Below, piece after piece: positions 8,658-15,548 of a stretch of 32,930 nt of DNA. The translations under genes and the position numbers were made by a program. How positions within the stretch are numbered: the stretch's first letter is position 1; every line of letters starts with the position of its first letter. The notes under the pieces were generated by a model that was given only the letters and a program-made list of their open reading frames with translations, did not search any database and was not told where the DNA came from. Where the stretch lies: positions 1 to 32,930 of the forward strand of contig JADGEM010000050.1 in assembly GCA_016744375.1 (NCBI GenBank). Direction: 5' to 3'. Source of the DNA: Gammaproteobacteria bacterium (GTDB lineage: Bacteria > Pseudomonadota > Gammaproteobacteria > GRL18).

Positions 8658-9476
8658 ATGGATTTATTATCCCAGGAAATTTTACCTGAAAACTACTTTA
8701 TAAATGATGAACCTTATTATGAGTCAGTAGGGGATGAAATTGAAATTTTTGAGTCAGCCTACAAAAATAAGCTGCCAGTACTATTGAAGGGGCCTACAGG
8801 CTGTGGTAAAACTCGATTTATGGAGCATATGGCCTGGCGATTAAGACGCCCTTTAATTACAGTCTCATGTCATGATGATCTGACCGCTTCCGATTTGGTT
8901 GGGCGTTATCTCATTACCAGTGGTGAAACAGTATGGGTTGATGGCCCGCTAGCTAAATCAGTACGTTCGGGTGCTATCTGTTATCTTGATGAGGTGGTTG
9001 AAGCCAGAAAAGATACCACGGTTGTGATTCATCCTCTAGCGGATGATCGGCGAGTACTACCAATGGAAAAACGTGGCGTTGTCCTTGAAGCAGAAGAAAA
9101 ATTCTGTCTGGCTATGTCATATAACCCCGGATATCAAAGTGTCCTTAAAGATCTTAAACAAAGTACCCGTCAACGTTTTGTGGCACTGGAGTTTGATTAT
9201 CCTGATGCAAAAATAGAACAAAAAATCCTTGAGAATGAGGTTGGTGTCGATTCAGCCCTAGCCAGAAATCTGGTTAAGTTTGCCCATATGACACGCAATT
9301 TAAAAGGTAGCGGTCTGGATGAAGGAGCCAGTACACGTTTGTTGGTCCATGCAGCTTTATTAATTAAAGATGGCATCAACCCTGTTGCTGCCTGCAGAAG
9401 TTCAATTGCACAGGCTTTGACGGATGATCCTGAAATGCTGTCGGCGATAAATGAGCTCAGTGCCTCTCTTTTTTAG
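8658..9476 (+). CDS. cbbQ: CbbQ/NorQ/GpvN-family MoxR-type AAA+ ATPase
   Basis: This 272-residue AAA+ protein has Walker A GPTGCGKT at residues 45-52, Walker B-like [12 protein letters not shown] near 110, and the family segments [10 protein letters not shown] and SYNPGYQS...[17 protein letters not shown]. Length and sequence flavour fit CbbQ, the ATPase that with CbbO remodels inhibited RuBisCO. NorQ and NirQ of denitrification are close relatives. The C-terminal pattern [21 protein letters not shown] is typical of the family. It follows the GGDEF-EAL gene by 2 bases and precedes cbbO by 25. No RuBisCO or nor genes are visible, so the client is inferred from the long CbbO-type partner. Confidence 0.85.
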   Translation: MDLLSQEILPENYFINDEPYYESVGDEIEIFESAYKNKLPVLLKGPTGCGKTRFMEHMAWRLRRPLITVSCHDDLTASDLVGRYLITSGETVWVDGPLAKSVRSGAICYLDEVVEARKDTTVVIHPLADDRRVLPMEKRGVVLEAEEKFCLAMSYNPGYQSVLKDLKQSTRQRFVALEFDYPDAKIEQKILENEVGVDSALARNLVKFAHMTRNLKGSGLDEGASTRLLVHAALLIKDGINPVAACRSSIAQALTDDPEMLSAINELSASLF

Positions 9477-9501
9477 CCATTAACAGGGCTAAAGATTCCT
9501 A

Positions 9502-11706
9502 ATGAAAAATCACACAAACGATATTCTTAATGCTGAAGATATGGAAGAGCGGCTGGATCAATTTCTTGATCCAATTTTATCATTCAGACGTTCTGCTGTT
9601 GGTCCTGCGAAACAAATGTCAATGCTTACGGTAGAAGAGCAACAGTTTGGTCTGCACTGGGTTGAAGTGATTGCGTCAACTAATGCTGAAATGGCCTATC
9701 AATATGCAGCTCATTTTTCCGATGCTATTCTCCTTCTTCGACATGATCTGAATGCGGTAGAAAACTGGACAATTGAGGCGATGTCAGCCTTTGATGAAAG
9801 AGGGCTTCAGCTTTGTATCAAGGTATTGCACAATACTAAAGAATTTTCAGAAAACTATTTCAAAAAACAACATGGTATTATGCTGGATGATATCAAGAAG
9901 CTGCTGACGGTTTTTGTGTGTGGCTTAAATGGCCGTTCATTAAAGATTGAAGCTGCAGAACAAACCTGCACCGATACAGAAACAATTTACTTACCTGAAG
10001 TAGTCAGTAAATATCCAACAAAAGAAGAAAACTTTTTTTATTTTAAATTACTGACTGTTTATCAATGGGCGCAGAATTGGTTTGGCACCTGGCGTTATGA
10101 TTTAAATGAAAAATTCAATCAATTTGATGATCCAGTCAGGGCATTAAAACTTTTTCATTGTTTTGAATCCATTCGATTACTCAGCCGGATACGTTATGAA
10201 CTTCCGGGATTTTTTCGTCAGGCTGAAAATTTCCTCAATGACTACAATGAACTTCAGACGAAGACTTTATTGACTCATGATGATTTGCCTGAGAATAATA
10301 ATTTGAATGCCAATAAGGAATGGCAAAGTATTTTTTCTAAATTATCAGAAAAGCAATCCAGAGTAGATGATACGCTGGATTTACTGGAACAATACTATTC
10401 ACTTATTGAAGCGGTTGATTTTTCATTTCAGGGTGTTTTATTAGTTAATAAAGTTCAGAACATTAAAACACGCCGTTTAAGTGATGAAAAAACTTTATTT
10501 CGAGAAGCATTAGCCCGGCTGGCGGATGAAAAACACCAGGCCAATTCTGAGAGTGTAGAAACGTTTGAAATGGATAAAAAAAAACCTGACTTTGATACGG
10601 TTTTGATAGAGGATATTGATCTGCCGGATGGTGCGACATTTGAACTGACTCTTGATGGCCAGGTTATTGTTCCTCCTGATGATGTTGAAAGTTTAATGAG
10701 TAGCATTATTCAGGATATCGGTGAAATACCTGAAGAATATCTTGTTGCTGCAGGGCCGGGAAAATATGTCACTGAAAATGAGGTTTCGGCAAATAAAACT
10801 GATGGTGTCTGGTCTGGTGCTTATCATGAAGAAGGGGCTTATTTCTACGATGAATGGGATCACGTTCGCCAGCATCATCGAAAAAACTGGTGTGTTGTTC
10901 GTGAGGTCAGAGTGATGCCTGTTTATGATGATTTTGTGCAAAAGACACTGTCAAATCATATGGGTATTGTTAAAACATTAAGACGTAATTTTGAGGCACT
11001 CAAGGGTGAGGAAAAATTATTAAAACGGCAAATTAATGGTGATGATATTGACATTGATGCTGTGGTAGAAAGTTATGCAGAATTGAGTATGGGGATGGAA
11101 CTCAATGAGCGTATTTTTACACGAATGCAAAGAGATGATCGTAATATTGCTGTGATGTTTATGGTGGATATGAGTGGTTCCACTAAAGGTTGGATTAATC
11201 AGGCTGAAAGAGAAGCTCTGGTGTTATTGTGTGAGTCATTGGAAATGTTAGGTGATCGTTACGCTATTTATGGCTTTTCCGGTACCACACGAAAACGCTG
11301 TGAAATTTACCACATCAAACATATTGATGAAAACTATAATGATAAAGTAAGAGCTCGTATTAGCGGCGTGAGTGCTAAAGATTATACTCGCATGGGTTTC
11401 GCTATTCGTCATTTAACCGCTTTATTGGAAGAAGTTGAAGCTAAAACTAAATTATTAATCACCTTGTCGGATGGTAAACCGGAAGATTATGATGGCCAAT
11501 ATCGTGGTAAATACGGTATTGAAGACACGAGACAATCTTTATTTGAAGCCCGAGAAAAAGGCATTCATCCATATTGCATCACCATTGATAAAGAAGCAGG
11601 GGATTATTTACCACATATGTATGGTGCTGCAAACTACGTAGTGATTGAAGATATAAACAAATTACCTCTTAAAGTCTCTGATATTTATCGAAAACTGACA
11701 GCTTAA
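9502..11706 (+). CDS. cbbO: CbbO/NorD-family VWA-domain protein
   Basis: This 734-residue protein has a C-terminal von Willebrand factor A domain (about residues 545-734) with a MIDAS motif DMSGST near residue 555 and TLSDGKPEDYDG near 657. The long N-terminal part (about 1-360) is helical, and an acidic middle segment (about 360-430) follows. CbbO recruits the CbbQ hexamer to RuBisCO through the MIDAS site. Its length is closer to CbbO than to the shorter NorD. It is directly downstream of cbbQ. The call as CbbO rather than NorD rests on length and on the sulfur-oxidiser setting, not on an adjacent cbbLS. Confidence 0.82.
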   Translation: MKNHTNDILNAEDMEERLDQFLDPILSFRRSAVGPAKQMSMLTVEEQQFGLHWVEVIASTNAEMAYQYAAHFSDAILLLRHDLNAVENWTIEAMSAFDERGLQLCIKVLHNTKEFSENYFKKQHGIMLDDIKKLLTVFVCGLNGRSLKIEAAEQTCTDTETIYLPEVVSKYPTKEENFFYFKLLTVYQWAQNWFGTWRYDLNEKFNQFDDPVRALKLFHCFESIRLLSRIRYELPGFFRQAENFLNDYNELQTKTLLTHDDLPENNNLNANKEWQSIFSKLSEKQSRVDDTLDLLEQYYSLIEAVDFSFQGVLLVNKVQNIKTRRLSDEKTLFREALARLADEKHQANSESVETFEMDKKKPDFDTVLIEDIDLPDGATFELTLDGQVIVPPDDVESLMSSIIQDIGEIPEEYLVAAGPGKYVTENEVSANKTDGVWSGAYHEEGAYFYDEWDHVRQHHRKNWCVVREVRVMPVYDDFVQKTLSNHMGIVKTLRRNFEALKGEEKLLKRQINGDDIDIDAVVESYAELSMGMELNERIFTRMQRDDRNIAVMFMVDMSGSTKGWINQAEREALVLLCESLEMLGDRYAIYGFSGTTRKRCEIYHIKHIDENYNDKVRARISGVSAKDYTRMGFAIRHLTALLEEVEAKTKLLITLSDGKPEDYDGQYRGKYGIEDTRQSLFEAREKGIHPYCITIDKEAGDYLPHMYGAANYVVIEDINKLPLKVSDIYRKLTA

Positions 11707-11871
11707 TATCTTTAGCCAAGAAAATAATGGGCACTCATTGGCTTATTCCCTTTTTGATTACCAATTTTATTGCAGGTTACCCTTCAGAGCATCAATTGGC
11801 AGATAAAACTGATGGCCTTGGTTAATACCAAAACTTGATATTTAGAACCAGCCGGTACTAAACTAATTATC

Positions 11872-12501
11872 ATGACTAATGTGGTAAAAAAATCATATAG
11901 AAATTCATTAGGTTCAGCTAAAGTTGGACGGCCTAAGGAGTTTGATGAAGACGTAGCTCTCATGCTCGCGATGAATTACTTTTGGGATAAGGGTTATGAT
12001 AATGCCTCTCTCAGCCAGTTATTAAAAGAGATGAAGATCTCTAAGAGCAGTTTTTATCAGACTTACAATAGCAAACAGGCTTTGTTTGAGCGTTGTCTGA
12101 GTCTCTATACAAAGCATCAGTCTGAGTGGGTAAAAGAGCAGCTGAAAGAAAAATCAGCTGTCATGGTGTTGGATGATTTCTTACAGGTTTCCATGATTGA
12201 ATTTCAACAATTCGGTGAAATACGTGGTTGTTTATTAATGAATAGTGCTCAGGTCTGTTATAAAAAGCATCCTGACCTCAGTTTGTTAATTCAGTATCAG
12301 TTCAAGGCTTTTCATAAACTTTTTGAACAGTTGATTCGATCCGGGCAGCAAAGTGGGGATATTTCGTCCAGGCATAATGCCTCAATGTTATCGAGTATCT
12401 ATATCAATACGCTCAATGGTCTCAGTATCATGATCAAAGCAGGTGCAGATGATAAAATTATTCAAGATGTCCTGCAAGGGTTTAATTTACAATTAAAATA
12501 A
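11872..12501 (+). CDS. TetR/AcrR-family transcriptional repressor
   Basis: This 209-residue regulator has an N-terminal TetR DNA-binding domain at about residues 20-66 (GRPKEFDEDVALMLAMNYF, then LLKEMKISKSSFYQTYNSK). The C-terminal ligand domain is helical. It starts 165 bases after cbbO, so it is likely its own unit. A near-perfect 26-bp palindrome in the gap before the next gene (12545-12570) is the likely operator. A stretch over its own start codon (11865-11886) shares the blocks AATTAT, GACTAAT and TGGTA with one strand of that palindrome, which hints at self-control. The ribosome site is weak. The inducer cannot be deduced. Confidence 0.85.
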   Translation: MTNVVKKSYRNSLGSAKVGRPKEFDEDVALMLAMNYFWDKGYDNASLSQLLKEMKISKSSFYQTYNSKQALFERCLSLYTKHQSEWVKEQLKEKSAVMVLDDFLQVSMIEFQQFGEIRGCLLMNSAQVCYKKHPDLSLLIQYQFKAFHKLFEQLIRSGQQSGDISSRHNASMLSSIYINTLNGLSIMIKAGADDKIIQDVLQGFNLQLK

Positions 12502-12544
12502 GTCTGGTTAAGTTAATTTTTAATGCAATCAGACTTTTTTGTCT

Positions 12545-12570
12545 AATTATGTACCAATTAGTCCATAATT
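12545..12570. promoter_or_regulatory. 26-bp palindromic operator candidate for the TetR protein
   Basis: Comparing the strand with its own reverse complement gives 22 matches of 26 positions. The outer arms AATTATG/CATAATT are perfect. It lies 43 bases after tetR and 83 bases before the AhpD-like gene. One half-site, GTACCAATT (12551-12559), recurs at 12614-12622. TetR proteins usually bind such dyads and repress the adjacent gene. Confidence 0.6.
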
Positions 12571-12626
12571 AATAAGGAGATGCCATACTGCAATGATAGT
12601 AACAAGAACAGAAGTACCAATTTAAA

Positions 12627-12648
12627 ACGACAAGGAAACGACAAGGAA
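12627..12648 (+). repeat. Tandem 11-bp duplication over the ribosome site of the AhpD-like gene
   Basis: The unit ACGACAAGGAA occurs twice head to tail (12627-12637 and 12638-12648). Each copy carries an AAGGA ribosome-binding core; only the second copy is at proper spacing from the ATG at 12654. Confidence 0.75.
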
Positions 12649-12653
12649 AAACA

Positions 12654-13187
12654 ATGAGTTTACTAAATACCATAAAACCAGAGAATGCCCAGGGAAATGT
12701 GGCTGAGATTTATAATGAAATAAATTCAACCTGGCAGATGATTCCTAATCCCATTCAATTATTCAGTGTGAGTCCTGAATTATTAAAAAACCAGTGGGAA
12801 AAATACCAGTACTTTGATCGTCAGGATATTCCATCGCCTAAGTTGAGTGCAATGATTCGTCTTTTAATCTCTGATGAGGCAAATTGTGAGTATTGTATCG
12901 GTTTTAATTCCGGGATGTTGATACAGATGTTTGACATGAGTGTTGAGGAAGTTCAGCAGTTACAGGCTGATCCCTCATCAGCGCCTCTGGATGATAAAGA
13001 GAAGAAGCTTTTATTGTTTGTTATAAAAGCAGTTGATCATGCCCATGAGATAAACAAGAATGATATGCAGGAATTGCGGGATGCAGGTTTAACCGATCAG
13101 CAGATATTTGATGCAGTGAACAGCGGGGGAACAATGCGTGCTGGAAATATTATTTTTGATACCTTTAAAGTGGATATCGACTTTTAG
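12654..13187 (+). CDS. Carboxymuconolactone decarboxylase / AhpD-like family protein
   Basis: This 177-residue protein of the AhpD/CMD fold has the redox-type motif EANCEYCIGFN (two Cys spaced CxxC near residues 79-82). The His usual in CxxCxxxH is Asn here, so classical AhpD peroxide chemistry may be altered. A second half (about 115-177) carries the helical repeat typical of the family (LLLFVIKAVDHAHE, LTDQQIFDAV). The ATG is supported by AAGGAA. It sits downstream of a TetR gene with a palindromic operator in between, so regulation by that repressor is likely. A role in handling peroxides or electrophiles is a family-based guess. Confidence 0.8.
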   Translation: MSLLNTIKPENAQGNVAEIYNEINSTWQMIPNPIQLFSVSPELLKNQWEKYQYFDRQDIPSPKLSAMIRLLISDEANCEYCIGFNSGMLIQMFDMSVEEVQQLQADPSSAPLDDKEKKLLLFVIKAVDHAHEINKNDMQELRDAGLTDQQIFDAVNSGGTMRAGNIIFDTFKVDIDF

Positions 13188-13299
13188 AGTTTTAGGCTTT
13201 TAGTTAGTTGTGTTCATTTTTTATTACACAGTTCTTGCTTCCTCCTTCTAAAACTGTCTCTTGTTCTTTTCTCATAAGACAGTGTCAAGGGGAAAGGAA

Positions 13300-13476
13300 G
13301 TGGCTACTATCATTCCATTAACACGATCCTCATGCCGATGCCTTCCCTGCCATATGATGATCCAACCAACTAAAATTATAAAGTTGGTCGGTCTGGTATT
13401 CTATATCCTTCTATTATTTTCTCTTTACACACTGTTTCTTCCAAAGCTGTATCACTTGATGAGCCTGATGAATTGA
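13300..13476 (+). CDS. Possible small membrane protein with a CxxCH motif (doubtful)
   Basis: A GTG at 13300 preceded by a very good ribosome site (GGGGAAAGGAA) opens a 58-residue frame with CRCLPCH near residue 12 and one hydrophobic helix (about 26-47, GLVFYILLLFSLYTLFL). It overlaps the end of the opposite-strand DUF4153-like gene by 63 bases. No family is recognised. It may be chance; the ribosome site and helix are the only support. An imperfect context hairpin (ACTGTCT at 13253-13259, AGACAGT at 13277-13283) lies just upstream. Confidence 0.2.
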   Translation: MATIIPLTRSSCRCLPCHMMIQPTKIIKLVGLVFYILLLFSLYTLFLPKLYHLMSLMN

Positions 13477-14916
13477 CCAGTTCCATTGAGGTGTATTAGC
13501 TTGTAATTTCTGTAACTTGGACTCTAACCGTCTCTGTAAAGCACATGAAGATCTTGCATCTAATGACTTATTTAGGCTATAAATAGTTGGATAGGCATCA
13601 GTGCTGAGTTTTTTTAAATAGTTTATATCAATACTTCTATATTGATTCCGGGATATATTGTACTGGCTGATCTGAGCATCCGAATTAATAATATTGAGAA
13701 ATAGAATAACAAGAATTGTTTGAATAACTATTGCAGCAATAAATTGCCCCCGTTTTTTTTTGAGAACAGTAAGACAGAAAACAATGAGTCCCCCCATCAT
13801 ATAAAACATAAATATGCTGGAATAGAATCGCAGTTCAGTTAAGTTGTAAATTTTTACATATAAATACATCCGATGTATTGCTGAGGCTTCAATAGTAACA
13901 AGACAGAAAATTAATAAAATTGAAGCGCGATTAAACCAGATTTGTAGTGATTTTTGTTCATTTCGTTGTAACCAATGTGCGATAAGTAAGAGTGGTAAGA
14001 CAATTATTGCTAAAGTAATTAACTCCCAGAATCCCCGCCGGGCATAAGATGAATAAGTCTGCCTGCCGGTTTCTAATATGAGTTGATCTCCGCCAAAGAA
14101 ATTACTGAATTGTATTACGATATAACTTAAAAATAATAGATTAATCAATGTCAATATCGTTAATATCTGAACACCTTCCAACGATAGTGATGTTTTTTTT
14201 CTTTGATGTGTTTTCAATGCTGAGCCTAATAGAGTTGCATAGAAAAAAGCACTCACAAGTGGAAAATAGATAATAATAAGGAGTATTTCATTAAATAATT
14301 TTAAAAATTCAAATGAAAATAAATTTATTGCAAAATGCTCAAAACGGCTGTCTGATGAGACTAACAAAGAACCCAGAATTAATAAAATAGGCAGTGTCCA
14401 TAATATGCCCAGGATAATTGATCGAATGTATTGTTGTTTGTCGGTTAAAAATGAAGCAGGAGTAAACCCAATAGAAATTGATTGGCTTGCACTGATAAAA
14501 CAAAGATGGATTAAACGAAAGGGGGTAAGTAACCAGGCAATCATTGGGATATTATTAATAGAACCGGTATATCTTTGAGCAAAGGCTATCCAGATAATCA
14601 TAAAAATAGCGAAGACATTAAGCCAGTACAATACTTCTGATTGTCGAATAATAAACAATAGACTTATTGTTATTGCACTGATCATTAATAAATATTCATT
14701 TGTTGTAATTTCTTGCTTGAATTTCTTCTTTAAAAAAATCAGTGCAGAGATACCTGAAATGCAGACTAAAATAAAATTGAGTCCAAGTGAATTAATTGTG
14801 ATGAAATGTGCAGCAATGATAGAGAATAAAAAACTAACAACCAGTAACCATGAATGTTTTGATTGTTTGTTTTCAATCTCGCTATGTATTGTTAAGGTCT
14901 TGGTATCATTTATCAT
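13414..14916 (-). CDS. DUF4153/DUF4173-like polytopic membrane protein
   Basis: This 500-residue protein has about 10-12 hydrophobic helices spread from residue 23 to about 415. The segment YSSYARRGFWELITLAI (about residues 285-300) resembles the signature of the DUF4153/DUF4173 families. The C-terminal 85 residues are soluble and rich in basic residues and Gln (RRLESKLQKLQ, QWNWSIHQAHQVIQLWKK), probably outside the membrane. The function of these families is unknown. It stands alone on the minus strand between an AhpD-like gene and a PilZ gene. Its ATG has GGAA at 7 bases. A+T content is high, as expected for membrane genes here. Confidence 0.7.
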   Translation of the reverse strand: MINDTKTLTIHSEIENKQSKHSWLLVVSFLFSIIAAHFITINSLGLNFILVCISGISALIFLKKKFKQEITTNEYLLMISAITISLLFIIRQSEVLYWLNVFAIFMIIWIAFAQRYTGSINNIPMIAWLLTPFRLIHLCFISASQSISIGFTPASFLTDKQQYIRSIILGILWTLPILLILGSLLVSSDSRFEHFAINLFSFEFLKLFNEILLIIIYFPLVSAFFYATLLGSALKTHQRKKTSLSLEGVQILTILTLINLLFLSYIVIQFSNFFGGDQLILETGRQTYSSYARRGFWELITLAIIVLPLLLIAHWLQRNEQKSLQIWFNRASILLIFCLVTIEASAIHRMYLYVKIYNLTELRFYSSIFMFYMMGGLIVFCLTVLKKKRGQFIAAIVIQTILVILFLNIINSDAQISQYNISRNQYRSIDINYLKKLSTDAYPTIYSLNKSLDARSSCALQRRLESKLQKLQANTPQWNWSIHQAHQVIQLWKKQCVKRK

Positions 14917-15135
14917 AATAATGTTCCATATCGAATGAAGGAATTTTTAATTGTGTGTTGAGTGATAACACTACTATGAAGACTAAATGTGTTTTATTTA
15001 TGGTTAAAAAATGGCAATTGATAGCTGAATTATTGCATTTATTCCTTTTTAGTGTGGATGTGGCTTCCGACAAAAATGATGTTATGGAATAACAAGCTAA
15101 AAGTAGAATAAATGGAGTTGGGCCGCTAATGCAGC

Positions 15136-15163
15136 TTGAAAATACAATAATTTGAACTATAAT
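15136..15163 (+). promoter_or_regulatory. Sigma70-type promoter of the PilZ-ATPase unit
   Basis: TTGAAA (15136-15141) and a perfect TATAAT (15158-15163) are separated by 16 bases. Transcription would start near 15170, about 45 bases before the PilZ ATG. It lies in the 299-base divergent gap 14917-15215. The rest of that gap is A+T-rich, and no gene was found in it. Confidence 0.7.
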
Positions 15164-15215
15164 CAAAGTAGGAGAGGTGTCATTTTCTAAAAGTAATATT
15201 GTCGGAGGTGTTATC

Positions 15216-15524
15216 ATGCATGCTCGTAAATTTACTCGGTATCCCACCGATACATCCATTTCCTTTGTCATTGATTCTATTATTGGTGAACATCAGCTTT
15301 ATTTGAACGATGCTGGCTGTGGTGGACTTTGTTTTAATGCTCATGCTTGTATTAAACCGGGTACACAATTAAATATAAGCATTCCTGCTCTAGCTCAATC
15401 ACTCAATACGACAGGTAAGATTACCTGGTGTCAGCCTAAGGATAATCGTCAATGTCAGCTGGGTGTTGAGTTTGAACAACAGCTACCCTTATCAGTTATT
15501 GAAAAAATAGCTTTAACTCATTGA
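15216..15524 (+). CDS. PilZ-domain protein (c-di-GMP receptor candidate)
   Basis: This 102-residue single-domain protein starts at the ATG at 15216, set by GGAGG at 15204-15208; an upstream GTG at 15177 is in frame but lacks a ribosome site. The N-terminal RKFTRYP gives the RxxxR motif that grips c-di-GMP. The second motif, normally (D/N)xSxxG, reads NDAGCGG, with Ala where Ser is usual. It ends with the PilZ strand LGVEFEQ. Binding is therefore possible but not certain. The P-type ATPase gene begins only 25 bases later, so the two probably share a transcript from the strong promoter just upstream. Confidence 0.82.
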   Translation: MHARKFTRYPTDTSISFVIDSIIGEHQLYLNDAGCGGLCFNAHACIKPGTQLNISIPALAQSLNTTGKITWCQPKDNRQCQLGVEFEQQLPLSVIEKIALTH

Positions 15525-15548
15525 TTTCAAACTTTAATTTATTATTCA

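Noticed and set aside
11707..11760. AGCCAA/TTGGCT pair after cbbO
   Set aside because: The arms are short with an interrupted stem; the five-T stretch is 8 bases beyond. It may end cbbO transcription but cannot be supported well.
14906..15271. Minus-strand frame of 121 codons across the DUF4153-PilZ gap
   Set aside because: It overlaps both flanking genes and the strong PilZ promoter, and the peptide has no recognisable domain.
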